Positions 9,340 to 19,278 are shown, counted from the stretch's first letter. The stretch is DNA of 64,000 bases from PRS1 sp965250265 (GCA_965250265.1 CBDFNO010000015.1:558001-622000), one strand, 5' to 3'. Notes: generated by a model from the sequence alone, not told the origin. A program made the numbers and translations.

Positions 9340-11655
9340 ATGGACAATATATACTTATTAATGATTGTTGCCCTTGTTATTTTAGCCGTTGCCGATTTGG
9401 TTGTAGGGGTAAGTAATGATGCCGTAAACTTTTTAAATTCTGCTATTGGGTCTAAAGCAATTTCGTTTAGAACTATTATGATAGTAGCAAGCATTGGTAT
9501 AGCTTGTGGAGCCATATTTTCTAGTGGCATGATGGAAGTAGCTCGTAAAGGCATCTTCAATCCTGGAGAGTTCATGTTTGACGAAATCATGTACATCTTT
9601 ATGGCTGTAATGATTACTGATATTCTGTTGTTGGATTTCTTTAATACACTTGGTATGCCAACTTCTACAACTGTTTCTATCGTTTTTGAATTATTAGGAG
9701 CATCTGTAGCAATGGCTTTAATTAAAATTGGTGCAGATGGTGGCAGTTTTTCTGATTTAATAATTTATATAAATACATCTAAAGCAACTCAAATTATTTT
9801 TGGGATACTGCTTTCTGTCGTCGTCGCATTTTCTATAGGTGCTTTTGTGCAATGGGTCTCAAGATTGTTATTGTCTTATGATTTTGAAAAGAAAGCAAAA
9901 TGGGTTGGTGCATTATTTGGAGGGATTGCATTAACTGCTATGGTATATTTTATCTTAATGAAAGGTATAAAAGGCGCAGATATAGCTAAAGAAAGTTTTG
10001 ATATTATTGGTGGAGCTACTATAAAAGATTTTTTAGAAACACAAGTATTGCAAATTGTTGCAGTAAGTTTAGTGTTCTGGTCTATTTTATCTTACTTAAT
10101 AATTAATTTTCTTAAAACCAATATTTACAAACTAATCATTATTGTTGGAACTTTTGCTTTAGCATTAGCTTTTGCTGGCAATGATTTGGTGAATTTTATT
10201 GGTGTGCCTATGGCTGCTTTAGAAGCTTATAATGAATGGTCTGCTTCAGGTTTACCTGCACATGAATTTAGTATGGAAGTATTGGCTGGGAAGGTTAAAA
10301 CTCCTACTATATTGTTATTTGTTGCAGGAATGATTATGGTCGTTACGCTATGGTTTTCTACCAAAGCAAAAGCCGTTGTAAAAACATCTATCGATTTATC
10401 TAGTCAAAGCGAAACCAAAGAGCGTTTTCAACCAAACTGGTTATCGAGAGGATTTGTAAGATTTGCTATTGGTTCTTCCGAAATCATTTCATACATACTT
10501 CCTGAATCATGGAAAACTAAAATTGAGAAACAATTTGAAAAACCTGTTATAACTTTATCTAAAGACAAAACTCATGAATTACCAGCATTCGATTTGGTTA
10601 GAGCATCTGTAAATTTAATGGTTGCTGGTGTTTTAATATCTATTGCTACTTCTTATAAATTACCGCTTTCAACTACTTATGTAACTTTTATGGTGGCAAT
10701 GGGAACTTCTTTAGCAGATCGTGCTTGGGGAAGTGAAAGTGCAGTATATCGAGTTGCTGGTGTGCTAAATATTATTGGAGGTTGGTTCTTTACAGCAATT
10801 AGTGCTTTTATTGCTGCAGCTGTAATGGCTTATCTAATTAATTTAGGTGGTCCAACAGCTATTGCTATTTTATTATTTATTGCCGTTTTACTTTTAGGCA
10901 GGAATTATATATCTCACAAGAAAAAATCTAAAGAAACAAAAATAGAGGATAGTCTAGAAAAAGCTGAAAGTAGTTCGGTTCAAGGTGTAATTCATGAAAG
11001 TGCCACAAATATTGCTAGTGTAGTAAAACGTGGTAACAGAATTTATACCAATGCAATTAAAGGTCTTGCTTTACAAGATTTATCTGCTCTTAAAAAGAAT
11101 AAGAAACAAATTGTAAAGCTTTCTGCTGAAGTTGATGAATTGCGTGACAATATTTTCTATTTTATTAAAAATTTAGATGAGTATAGTGTTGGAGCAAGTA
11201 ATTTCTATATCCATATTTTAGGATACCTGCAAGATATGACTCAATCTTTAGAATACATTTCTAAAATAAGTCATAAGCATGTAAATAATAATCATAAAAA
11301 ATTAAAATTCAATCAAATTAAAGAACTTAAACAAGTTGATGATGCACTTGAAGAATTGTTTATTAATACAAAAAACGCATTTGATTCTCGTTCATTCGAA
11401 CAAATTGGTGATCTTTTAAATAATAAAACAGCAGTTTATGATTTAGTAAAGGAAAAAATTCAAAAACAAGTTGAGCGTACTCGAACAGAAGAAGGAAGTC
11501 CTAAAAACACAACCTTATATTTTAGTTTGTTATTAGAAACTAAAGATCTACTAAATGCAACTATGAATCTTTTAGAAGAGTATCATAATTCGCATGACAG
11601 TTCTGTTAAACCAGCTACTTTACCTTCTAGTGTTGATGATATCACTGGAAACTAA
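9340..11655 (+). CDS. PiT-family inorganic phosphate transporter with PhoU-like tail
   Basis: Large inner-membrane phosphate symporter of 771 residues. The two PiT signature repeats are present: near the N-terminus VGVSNDAVNFLNSAIGSKAI, and later AGNDLVNFIGVPMAALEAY. About ten or more membrane segments extend to roughly residue 530. A soluble helical domain of about 230 residues follows, resembling PhoU-like regulatory domains (heptad-rich, HVNNNHKKLKFNQI and so on). Such PiT-PhoU fusions occur in Bacteroidetes. The upstream porin probably serves the same substrate. A strong terminator lies 22 bp after the stop. Confidence 0.9.
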   Translation: MDNIYLLMIVALVILAVADLVVGVSNDAVNFLNSAIGSKAISFRTIMIVASIGIACGAIFSSGMMEVARKGIFNPGEFMFDEIMYIFMAVMITDILLLDFFNTLGMPTSTTVSIVFELLGASVAMALIKIGADGGSFSDLIIYINTSKATQIIFGILLSVVVAFSIGAFVQWVSRLLLSYDFEKKAKWVGALFGGIALTAMVYFILMKGIKGADIAKESFDIIGGATIKDFLETQVLQIVAVSLVFWSILSYLIINFLKTNIYKLIIIVGTFALALAFAGNDLVNFIGVPMAALEAYNEWSASGLPAHEFSMEVLAGKVKTPTILLFVAGMIMVVTLWFSTKAKAVVKTSIDLSSQSETKERFQPNWLSRGFVRFAIGSSEIISYILPESWKTKIEKQFEKPVITLSKDKTHELPAFDLVRASVNLMVAGVLISIATSYKLPLSTTYVTFMVAMGTSLADRAWGSESAVYRVAGVLNIIGGWFFTAISAFIAAAVMAYLINLGGPTAIAILLFIAVLLLGRNYISHKKKSKETKIEDSLEKAESSSVQGVIHESATNIASVVKRGNRIYTNAIKGLALQDLSALKKNKKQIVKLSAEVDELRDNIFYFIKNLDEYSVGASNFYIHILGYLQDMTQSLEYISKISHKHVNNNHKKLKFNQIKELKQVDDALEELFINTKNAFDSRSFEQIGDLLNNKTAVYDLVKEKIQKQVERTRTEEGSPKNTTLYFSLLLETKDLLNATMNLLEEYHNSHDSSVKPATLPSSVDDITGN

Positions 11656-11676
11656 ATAATCATAAATTAGAACATT

Positions 11677-11700
11677 AAAACCACCTCAAGAGGTGGTTTT
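11677..11700. terminator. Bidirectional rho-independent terminator
   Basis: An 11-bp perfect stem (AAAACCACCTC with GAGGTGGTTTT) around a 2-base loop. It is flanked by A and T runs, so it can stop transcription from both the PiT gene and the convergent CPBP gene. Confidence 0.85.
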
Positions 11701-11705
11701 TGATG

Positions 11706-12455
11706 TTATTCCAATATCATAGTAGCATTATAATCTATTAATAAGACTATTAAATTATGTATAAAATGAACTATTATACCTAACCAAAGTGTATTATACT
11801 TATTTCTTAAATATCCTAAAACTAATCCAAAAGGGAAAATCCATATAAAAGAGATAAACGAAAAATGAATCAATGCAAAAATAAAAGCTGTTGCAATTAT
11901 TGTTAATTTACTAGATGTAACTTTCAGTAATTGATTAAACAAAAATCCTCTAAATGCAAGTTCTTCAAAAATTGGCGGTAATACAGCGATAAATACAAAT
12001 GACCAAAATAATGGATTAGATAAATGAATATACCCTTCAAAATAATTAATGGATTCTTGTTTAAAAAGTAAACTATTAACAATCTCCGCAAAAAAATAAA
12101 CTGCAAAACTTGAAAAAATCGGGAATCCAAATGCAAATAGCCATATTTTCCACTTTAATTTAGGAATTCTATAGAGCTTTAAAATGTTTTTATAATCAAA
12201 AGAGCAAAATCCTACTACTAATAGTACGAAAGCTATTTCAATACCTAGTTCATTTACAAAACTATTAGAACTTATATCGCTTATAAAAAGGGAGGTTAAA
12301 GCAAATATTAAAAATGTTACGTAAAAAGAAATAATTAAATTTAATGTCTTTACTTTACTTTCATCTGAATTTTTAAAAAAAGATTTTCCACATTTAGAGC
12401 AAAATTTTGCTTGTTCTACATTAATTTCTCCACAATTTCTACAATTAATTTCCAC
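11706..12455 (-). CDS. CPBP-family intramembrane metalloprotease with zinc ribbon
   Basis: 249 residues. The N-terminus is a zinc ribbon (CRNCG ... CSKCG, four cysteines in residues 5-22) and the rest has about six to eight membrane helices. The Abi/CPBP motifs are visible: EELAFRG (EExxxR), then ALIHF and IIVHFIHN with the conserved histidines. CPBP proteins are membrane proteases related to Rce1; bacterial members often have unknown substrates or act in bacteriocin self-immunity. The start codon overlaps the stop of the upstream gene by one base (12455), so the two are probably translated from one message. Confidence 0.85.
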   Translation of the reverse strand: MEINCRNCGEINVEQAKFCSKCGKSFFKNSDESKVKTLNLIISFYVTFLIFALTSLFISDISSNSFVNELGIEIAFVLLVVGFCSFDYKNILKLYRIPKLKWKIWLFAFGFPIFSSFAVYFFAEIVNSLLFKQESINYFEGYIHLSNPLFWSFVFIAVLPPIFEELAFRGFLFNQLLKVTSSKLTIIATAFIFALIHFSFISFIWIFPFGLVLGYLRNKYNTLWLGIIVHFIHNLIVLLIDYNATMILE

Positions 12456-12979
12456 TACTTTTTTTCTTCTTTTAAAGAGGGCCCATTTTTTATTGAAGAT
12501 GCAGAGTAAATGCCTTTACCTAAATAGGCTATTATAATTATTTTCCATAAAATTCCTTTAACCAAATTTGTCGGCTCAATTACAGCCGAGATAATTATTG
12601 TAGTTAAATATAAAAATAGCCCTAATAATAATGCCATTAAAGGTTTTTTAGTAGACCAGGAACCTAATATTATATAAATTATTGCTAATATTCCATTAGT
12701 TAATAAAATAGATAGTTCATTGGTCGAAAAATACAAAATTATTCCAAAAACAAAGCTCAATCCAGCTATTACATATAAGGTGTTTCTAGCCGATTTAATT
12801 TTTTTGTCAGCATCCATATTTTTATTTTTTTTCATAACATTTCTGGCATGAAAAATAGCTTTATCATTATCAGTTCCGTTTTCAGGAAATCCACAATTTA
12901 TACAAAATACATTTTCTGATTCTATCATAGTTTGACAAAACGAACATTGAGGTGAAGGGTTTTCTATATTTTCTTCCAT
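12455..12979 (-). CDS. Zinc-ribbon membrane protein, unknown function
   Basis: 174 residues. It has an N-terminal zinc ribbon (CSFCQ ... CINCG, residues 13-33), a polar linker, and four hydrophobic segments between about residues 70 and 160. Its stop shares a base with the start of the CPBP protease gene, and both proteins carry the same architecture of a cytosolic zinc ribbon plus membrane domain, so they may form a complex. No named family is recognised for the membrane part. Confidence 0.75.
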   Translation of the reverse strand: MEENIENPSPQCSFCQTMIESENVFCINCGFPENGTDNDKAIFHARNVMKKNKNMDADKKIKSARNTLYVIAGLSFVFGIILYFSTNELSILLTNGILAIIYIILGSWSTKKPLMALLLGLFLYLTTIIISAVIEPTNLVKGILWKIIIIAYLGKGIYSASSIKNGPSLKEEKK

Positions 12980-13034
12980 AAAATTAATTATATACTATTT
13001 AATGTGATAACTTCGTAAATATAGAATAGTTAAT

Positions 13035-13793
13035 ATGAATAAAAAAATGATGCCAATTATAAAAAAACTTTACCCTCTATCCTTCCTAACTCCATCAATT
13101 TTCCTGTTATTTTTAACTTCTAATAATATCAGTTTTAGCCAAAATTTAACTGGAACTCAACTATTAGATAAGACCATAGAATATCACGACCCAAATAGTA
13201 ATTGGGCAACTTTTATTGGTGAATTAAATGTAACTATGGAAACGCCTAATAACCCAAATAGAGATACTGAAATTAAAATTAATCTCCCTGAAGGATATTT
13301 TTATTCAAAAGCGATTCGTGATACTATTACTATCGAATATATATTAGATAAAGATAACTGTGAGGTTAAATTTAATGGTTCAACTAGTTTTACTGAAGAG
13401 ATTGCTAAAAAAAATCGCTTAAGTTGTGAGCGTGCCAACATGTACAAAAACTATTACACATATTTATATGGCTTGCCTATGAAACTAAAAGATAATGGCA
13501 CTATAATAAATGATATGGTTGAGCATAAAACATTTAAAGGAAAAGAATATCTTGTACTAAAAGCAACTTACGAAGAAACTGTTGGTAGTGATACTTGGTA
13601 TTTTTATTTTAACCCTGAAACTTATGCTATGGAAGTCTATCAGTTTTTTCACGATGAAGCAAAAAACGATGGCGAATATATTTTACTAACAGAAGAGGAA
13701 GCTATTAATGGTATTAGAATGCCTAAAAATCGTGCTTGGTATTATAACAAAGATGATAAATATTTAGGAACAGATATTTTAAAAAAAGAATAG
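13035..13793 (+). CDS. Secreted protein, probably DUF6503 family
   Basis: 252 residues with a signal peptide (hydrophobic residues ~13-30, cleavage after FSQ). The mature part begins TGTQLLDKTIEYHDPNSNW and resembles the periplasmic DUF6503 proteins of Bacteroidetes, which look like outer-membrane-lipoprotein-sorting folds. It ends 8 bp before the convergent deaminase gene. A TAACTTCG sequence about 27 bp upstream of the ATG may be its -7 element. The function is unknown and the family call is from memory of the sequence pattern. Confidence 0.7.
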   Translation: MNKKMMPIIKKLYPLSFLTPSIFLLFLTSNNISFSQNLTGTQLLDKTIEYHDPNSNWATFIGELNVTMETPNNPNRDTEIKINLPEGYFYSKAIRDTITIEYILDKDNCEVKFNGSTSFTEEIAKKNRLSCERANMYKNYYTYLYGLPMKLKDNGTIINDMVEHKTFKGKEYLVLKATYEETVGSDTWYFYFNPETYAMEVYQFFHDEAKNDGEYILLTEEEAINGIRMPKNRAWYYNKDDKYLGTDILKKE

Positions 13794-13800
13794 TTTAAAC

Positions 13801-14238
13801 TTAAACGCCTATATCTTCATTCCACAATTCTGGATTGTTTGCAATAAATAAAGTCATAAGATCCTTACATTCTTGATTATCGACAACACTAACTGCTACA
13901 TCATGGGACTTTAAAAGCGCTTCTTCGCCTAAAAAAGTTGTGTTTTCCCCTATAATTACTTTTGGAATTCCATACAATAAGATTGCTCCAGTGCACATGG
14001 CGCATGGTGACAAGGTTGTATATAATGTACAGTTATTATAGACGTTAGCAGGTTGTCGTCCTGCATTTTCAAAGGCGTCCATCTCACCATGGAGTACTAC
14101 GCTATCTTCTTGAATTCTCCTGTTATGACCTCGACCAATAATCTCTCCATTATATACTATTACAGATCCAATAGGTATGCCTCCTTCCTTCAACCCTTTT
14201 TTCGCTTCGGCTATAGCTTCCTTTAGAAACTTATCCAT
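13801..14238 (-). CDS. Cytosine deaminase of yeast Fcy1 type
   Basis: Zinc hydrolase predicted to convert cytosine to uracil in pyrimidine salvage. The 145-residue protein has HGEMDAFENAGR (His50, Glu52) and TLSPCAMCTGAI (Cys79, Cys82). The stretches TLYTTLSPC-MCTGAI--YGIP and the C-terminal W-EDIG ending closely follow the yeast cytosine deaminase sequence as I remember it, more than they follow TadA or guanine deaminase. The ATG at 14238 (MDKFLKEAIAEAKKG) is preferred over an upstream in-frame start at 14265, which lies inside the terminator hairpin of nrdA. Confidence 0.8.
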   Translation of the reverse strand: MDKFLKEAIAEAKKGLKEGGIPIGSVIVYNGEIIGRGHNRRIQEDSVVLHGEMDAFENAGRQPANVYNNCTLYTTLSPCAMCTGAILLYGIPKVIIGENTTFLGEEALLKSHDVAVSVVDNQECKDLMTLFIANNPELWNEDIGV

Positions 14239-14257
14239 AAATAACAGATTAGATAAT

Positions 14258-14285
14258 AAAAGCATAGTGAAAACACTATGCTTTT
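14258..14285 (-). terminator. Terminator of nrdA
   Basis: Perfect 12-bp stem (AAAAGCATAGTG / CACTATGCTTTT) with a 4-base loop, 26 bp after the nrdA stop. On the minus strand it is followed by a T-rich run. It separates nrdA from the cytosine deaminase gene. Confidence 0.85.
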
Positions 14286-14310
14286 ATTATTAAAATTAGC
14301 GTTTTATAAA

Positions 14311-16782
14311 TTACGACCCACACATTAAGCAATCATCGTCTTGACCTTCTTTTGCTTGTGCAATTAAGGCTTTCATTTCATTGGCCGACATTGGTTCTAC
14401 TTCTGTAGTAATTTGCTGTGCAAATTTTTCAGCTGTTTTAACCGCTTGTTGTTTTTGTTGTGTAATAAAATTTTCATCAACTTCAAGAACTTCTTCCGTT
14501 GGCTCAGTTTGTTTTTTATTATCTAAAGTAAACTTAATAGCATCTACAGCACTTTTTGTTCTTAAATAATACATTCCTGTCTTTAAACCACTCTTCCAAG
14601 CATAAAAATGCATCGATGTTAGTTTTGCCATGGTTGCACCTTCTAAGAATAAATTTAATGATTGTGATTGGTCTATAAAGTATCCTCTTTGGCGAGACAT
14701 ATCTATAATATCTTTCATACTTAGTTCCCAAACCGTTTTATAAAGTTCTTTAATATCTGAAGGGATGTTATCAATACCCTGAATGGAGCCATTAGCTCTC
14801 ATAATGTCTTGTTTTAAGCTATCATTCCAAAGTCCTAATTCTACTAAATCTTCTAATAGATGTTTGTTTACAACAATAAATTCCCCTGAAAGCACGCGCC
14901 TCGTATAAATATTAGAAGTATATGGTTCAAAACACTCATTATTCCCAAGAATTTGAGAGGTACTTGCTGTAGGCATTGGTGCTACTAATAATGAATTGCG
15001 AACACCATGCTTTAATACATTTTTACGTAGTTTATCCCAATCCCATAAGCCACTCAACTCTTCGTCTTTAATTCCCCAAAGATTATATTGAAATTCCCCT
15101 TTACTTATAGGCGACCCTTTATAACTTTGATAAGGCCCGTCTTCCTTTGCTTCTTCCATTGAAGCTGTTACCGCTGCAAAATAAAGTGTTTCAAAAATAT
15201 CCTTATTTAATTGTTTTGCTTCATCACTTGTAAAAGGCAATCTTAGTTTAATAAACGTATCGGCTAGTCCTTGTACTCCTAAACCAATTGGGCGATGTCG
15301 AAAATTAGAATTTTCCGCTTCTTTTACTGGATAGTAATTTCTATCAATTACTTTATTTAAATTTTTTGTAACTCGTTTGGTAATACGAAATAATTCTTTA
15401 TGGTCAAACTCCCCATTTTTAATAAACATTGGCAACGCTATTGATGCTAAATTACAAACAGCTATTTCATCTGGAGACGTATACTCCATGATTTCCGTAC
15501 ATAAATTTGAAGAGCGGATTGTTCCAATATTTTTTTGGTTGGATTTACGATTTGCTGCATCTTTATATAACATATATGGTGTTCCAGTCTCAATTTGAGA
15601 TTCTAGAATTTTTTCCCAAAGTTCACGCGCTTTAATAGATTTTCGGCCTTTGTTTTCACTCTCATATTTAATATACAATGTTTCAAATTCTTCACCATGT
15701 ACATCACATAATCCTGGGCACTCATTTGGACACATTAACGTCCATAAACCATCTTCCTGCACACGCTTCATGAATAAATCGGAAATCCACATCGCGTAAA
15801 ATAAATCGCGAGCACGCATTTCTTCTTTTCCATGGTTCTTCTTTAATTCTAGAAAATCGAAAATATCTGCATGCCAAGGTTCTAGATAAATAGCAAAACT
15901 CCCTTTACGTTTTCCTCCTCCTTGGTCGACATAACGAGCAGTATCGTTAAATACTTGTAACATTGGGACAATGCCGTTACTTGTTCCATTTGTGCCAGCA
16001 ATGTAACTTCCTGTTGCACGAATATTATGAATAGATAAACCAATTCCTCCAGCAGATTGCGAAATTTTAGCAGTTTGCTTTAATGTATCGTAAATGCCTT
16101 CAATACTATCGTCTTTCATGGTTAATAAAAAACAAGACGACATTTGTGGTTTTGGAGTTCCTGAATTAAACAATGTTGGTGTAGCATGTGTAAAATATTT
16201 TTTAGACATGAGCTCGTAAGTCTCTAATGCGGCATCTAAATCGTTTAAATGAATTCCTATAGAAACTCTCATGAGCATATGTTGCGGACGCTCAACAATT
16301 TTACCATTAAGTTTTAAAAGGTAAGAACGTTCCAGAGTTTTAAACCCAAAATAATCATATCCAAAATCACGATTATAGATAATTGTAGAATCTAATTTTT
16401 CTTTATTATCTAAAATAACTTTATACACTTCGTCTGACAAAAGAGGTGCCTTTTTCCCATTTCTAGGGTTTACATAAGTGTATAAGTCTTCCATGGTTTC
16501 AGAAAATGACTTTTTAGTACTTTTATGTAAATTAGAAACTGAGATCCGTGCAGCAAGTTTTGCATAATCTGGATGTGTTGTTGTCATAGTTGCTGCTACT
16601 TCTGCAGCAAGATTATCAAGCTCGCTTGTAGTAACGCCATCATACAACCCTTCTATAACCCGCATTGAAATTTTTACAGGGTCAACTAAACTATTTAAAC
16701 CATAACACATTTTTCTCACTCTAGAAGTGATTTTATCGAACATTATTGGTTCTTTTCTGCCGTCTCTTTTTACTACATACAT
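14311..16782 (-). CDS. nrdA: Class I ribonucleoside-diphosphate reductase, alpha subunit
   Basis: Catalytic subunit that reduces ribonucleoside diphosphates to deoxyribonucleotides in the cytoplasm. It has 823 residues. The N-terminal ~90 residues form an ATP-cone allosteric domain (VVKRDGRKEPIMFDKI). The catalytic ten-stranded barrel follows, with SSCFLLTMKDDSIEGIYDTL carrying an active-site cysteine and NLCTEI carrying the thiyl cysteine. The C-terminus ends CLMCGS, the redox-active cysteine pair that thioredoxin or glutaredoxin reduces. Its partner nrdB lies upstream on the same strand, 236 bp away. Confidence 0.97.
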   Translation of the reverse strand: MYVVKRDGRKEPIMFDKITSRVRKMCYGLNSLVDPVKISMRVIEGLYDGVTTSELDNLAAEVAATMTTTHPDYAKLAARISVSNLHKSTKKSFSETMEDLYTYVNPRNGKKAPLLSDEVYKVILDNKEKLDSTIIYNRDFGYDYFGFKTLERSYLLKLNGKIVERPQHMLMRVSIGIHLNDLDAALETYELMSKKYFTHATPTLFNSGTPKPQMSSCFLLTMKDDSIEGIYDTLKQTAKISQSAGGIGLSIHNIRATGSYIAGTNGTSNGIVPMLQVFNDTARYVDQGGGKRKGSFAIYLEPWHADIFDFLELKKNHGKEEMRARDLFYAMWISDLFMKRVQEDGLWTLMCPNECPGLCDVHGEEFETLYIKYESENKGRKSIKARELWEKILESQIETGTPYMLYKDAANRKSNQKNIGTIRSSNLCTEIMEYTSPDEIAVCNLASIALPMFIKNGEFDHKELFRITKRVTKNLNKVIDRNYYPVKEAENSNFRHRPIGLGVQGLADTFIKLRLPFTSDEAKQLNKDIFETLYFAAVTASMEEAKEDGPYQSYKGSPISKGEFQYNLWGIKDEELSGLWDWDKLRKNVLKHGVRNSLLVAPMPTASTSQILGNNECFEPYTSNIYTRRVLSGEFIVVNKHLLEDLVELGLWNDSLKQDIMRANGSIQGIDNIPSDIKELYKTVWELSMKDIIDMSRQRGYFIDQSQSLNLFLEGATMAKLTSMHFYAWKSGLKTGMYYLRTKSAVDAIKFTLDNKKQTEPTEEVLEVDENFITQQKQQAVKTAEKFAQQITTEVEPMSANEMKALIAQAKEGQDDDCLMCGS

Positions 16783-17018
16783 ATTATAAAATAAGTTTTA
16801 TTTTTTCTGATATTAGTTTCAGAAAAAGGGTTAGTTAGTTAGTCTAAATTTATTTCTGAAGCAAATCAGAATACAGTTTAGAAATTTAGTTTAGATTAAA
16901 AACTAAAGTTGTTGTTTTCGAAACTTCTAAACAAAGGAAGCTTCTATTTAATTATCAATGGTTTGTTTATTCGCCATTCCCACTATCAAGGGAATAACAT
17001 TTCTAATTGAACTCTCTA

Positions 17019-17999
17019 TTAAAAATCGGCATCAAAACTGAATTTATCTTTCTCTTCTTCTTTATTAAGTACACCTGCTTTTTGGTATTCTGATACGCGT
17101 TTCTCAAAGAAATTAGTTTTCCCTTGTAAAGAAATCATATCCATAAAGTCGAAAGGATTAGTGGAATTATACACTTTTTCGCAACCGAATTCAACCAACA
17201 ATCTATCGGTTACAAATTCTAGATATTGGGTCATTAATATTGCATTCATTCCAATTAGACTTACAGGAAGTGATTCGGTAATAAATGAACGCTCAATATC
17301 TAAAGCATTGGTTAATATTCCTGTAATTCGTTCTTTAGGTACTTTATTAATTATATGATGTTCATGTAAATGCACGGCAAAATCGCAGTGTAAACCTTCA
17401 TCTCTGGAAATAAGTTCGTTAGAAAAGGTTAATCCAGGTAATAATCCTCTTTTCTTTAACCAGAATATTGAACAAAAGCTTCCTGAAAAGAAAATGCCCT
17501 CAACTGCAGCAAAAGCGATTAATCGTTCTGCAAAACTTGGGCTATCTATCCATTGTAAAGCCCAATCTGCTTTTTCTTTAATAGCAGGAAATGTTTCTAT
17601 AGCAGTAAATAATTCATTTTTTTCTGCATCGTCTTTAACATAGGTATCAATTAATAAAGAATATACCTCAGAATGTATATTTTCCATCATTATCTGAAAT
17701 CCATAAAAGAATTTTGCTTCGGTATATTGTACTTCAGAAACAAAATTTTCGGCTAAGTTTTCATTTACAATTCCATCACTTGCAGCAAAAAAGGCTAAAA
17801 CATGTTTGATAAAATAACGCTCATCGTCATTTAGTTTAGTATTCCAATCTGAAAGGTCTTGCTGTAGGTCTATTTCTTCAGCAGTCCAAATACTTGCTTC
17901 TTGCTTTTTATACCATTCCCAAATGTCATGATGCTGGATAGGAAAAATCACAAAACGATTTTTATTTTCTTGTAAAATGGGTTCTATTTGTTGTGGCAT
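17019..17999 (-). CDS. nrdB: Class I ribonucleoside-diphosphate reductase, beta subunit
   Basis: Di-iron radical subunit of 326 residues that makes the tyrosyl radical used by NrdA. The metal and radical residues are visible: E106, H109 and Y113 in MMENIHSEVY (the ExxHxxxY pattern), and the second iron-binding pair in SRDEGLHCDF (E and H). The C-terminus ends KDKFSFDADF, the short peptide that docks into NrdA. It precedes nrdA on the same strand, so the pair probably forms an operon despite a 236-bp spacer. The presence of the tyrosine argues for a normal class Ia enzyme. Confidence 0.96.
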   Translation of the reverse strand: MPQQIEPILQENKNRFVIFPIQHHDIWEWYKKQEASIWTAEEIDLQQDLSDWNTKLNDDERYFIKHVLAFFAASDGIVNENLAENFVSEVQYTEAKFFYGFQIMMENIHSEVYSLLIDTYVKDDAEKNELFTAIETFPAIKEKADWALQWIDSPSFAERLIAFAAVEGIFFSGSFCSIFWLKKRGLLPGLTFSNELISRDEGLHCDFAVHLHEHHIINKVPKERITGILTNALDIERSFITESLPVSLIGMNAILMTQYLEFVTDRLLVEFGCEKVYNSTNPFDFMDMISLQGKTNFFEKRVSEYQKAGVLNKEEEKDKFSFDADF

Positions 18000-18607
18000 A
18001 TTGGTAATTAGTTATAAATTTTATTCGACTTTTTTAGACTCACAAATATTTAAAATTACAGCCATAAATGAAAGCCTATTTTATAAACATTGTTAACAAG
18101 TTTTTAACAACGAGTAGTTTTACTCTTACATTAGGTATAAATGGAATGATATTGTAACTTATTGATTGTTAATTATTTAAAATATTGATAGTTGAGGCAG
18201 CCCAATGAAATAGGGCATTCTGAAAAACATCAAAAACAAAATTTTAAAAACAATTTTTAATTTTTTTAATTGCGTATTTAGGTAAATAAAAAGTGAGAGT
18301 AAACTACTCTCACTTTTCCCCAATAATTAACTAAACTAACTAAAACTATTATAAAACAAAGAATAGTTTTAGTTTGTTAAAGATAAACAAAATAACCAGA
18401 AAAAAATTTGACTTTTTTAATTGATTAATAGCAATTAATTTTAAAGTAACTCCCTAAATCACTTTATTTATTTTTTCTAAACCTAAATTTTGTTTCAAAC
18501 CATTAATATCTTAAAAAATACGTTTTGATAGTATTTTAATGTGTGGATAGCAATGTTTAATGTATAAATGGTGCTCTTATTATACATTTAATCAATCAGC
18601 AGAACGA
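18000..18607. other. 608-bp intergenic region with two adjacent palindromes
   Basis: No coding sequence is visible. It should hold the nrdB promoter. Visible structure: a GCCC/GGGC hairpin near 18200-18217, a 10-bp TTGTTAACAA palindrome near 18090, a 13-bp stem with a 3-nt loop at 18289-18317, and a second 13-bp stem (AACTAAAACTATT at 18338-18350, partner 18362-18374). The 18289 hairpin has its T run on the minus strand and could end the message of the DUF3109 gene. Confidence 0.5.
18289..18317 (-). terminator. Probable terminator, 13-bp stem
   Basis: AAAAGTGAGAGTA pairs perfectly with TACTCTCACTTTT around a 3-base loop. In the minus direction it is followed by TTTTTATTT-like sequence. It lies 290 bp beyond the DUF3109 stop, so a long 3' leader or a separate short RNA is possible. 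Confidence 0.6.
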
Positions 18608-19183
18608 TTAACCAGAATTCTTCATGCTTTGAGCTACTTTTTCAAGTTCAAAATACCAATCCTCTCCAAACTTTCGTATTAAAGCTTCTTTTACAAATTT
18701 ATAGATTGGAACTTGTAATGTGTCACCCAAAGTACAAGCGTCATCACAAATGTCCCATCTGTGGTAATTAACCGCCGAAAACTCACTGTAATCTTTCACT
18801 CTTACAGGATACAAATGGCAAGAAACCGGTTTTTTCCATGTCACCTCTCCTTGATTATATGCCTCTTCTATAGCACAAAGAGCTATCCCTCTATCATCAA
18901 AATTTACAAATGCACAATCTGCTTCACGAATTAATGGTGTTTCTAATTCACCTTCTTTTGTTGTAATAAAAATACCTTGCTTTTCAATAACTTTAACGCC
19001 TTCTTGACTTAAAAAAGGTTTTACTTTTGGATAAATTTCTTTTAAAATTTCAATCTCCTGTTCTTCTAATGGTGCTCCCGCGTCACCATCAACACAACAT
19101 GCGCCTTTACAAGCACTTAAGTTACAGACAAAATCTTTCTCAATAATATCTTCTGAAACTATCGTTTTTCCTAATTGAAACAT
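18608..19183 (-). CDS. DUF3109 family protein (cysteine-rich)
   Basis: 191 residues beginning MFQLGKTIVSEDIIEKDFVC. The cysteine cluster CNLSACKGACC near residue 25 and later conserved cysteines (CAFVNF, CAIEEAY, CHLYPVRV, CDDACTLG) match the DUF3109 family, thought to bind metal or Fe-S. A longer in-frame start at 19225 exists, but family members begin at the methionine chosen here. It is divergent from the marC-like gene, with the promoter region between them. The biochemical role is not known. Confidence 0.85.
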   Translation of the reverse strand: MFQLGKTIVSEDIIEKDFVCNLSACKGACCVDGDAGAPLEEQEIEILKEIYPKVKPFLSQEGVKVIEKQGIFITTKEGELETPLIREADCAFVNFDDRGIALCAIEEAYNQGEVTWKKPVSCHLYPVRVKDYSEFSAVNYHRWDICDDACTLGDTLQVPIYKFVKEALIRKFGEDWYFELEKVAQSMKNSG

Positions 19184-19278
19184 CTTATGCCTAAAATTAA
19201 ATTTCTTGTAAAAATAATAGTGCAAAAATAGAGAAACTTTTTAGTGTTTATTAATAATACAAATCAATATTAAATAAC

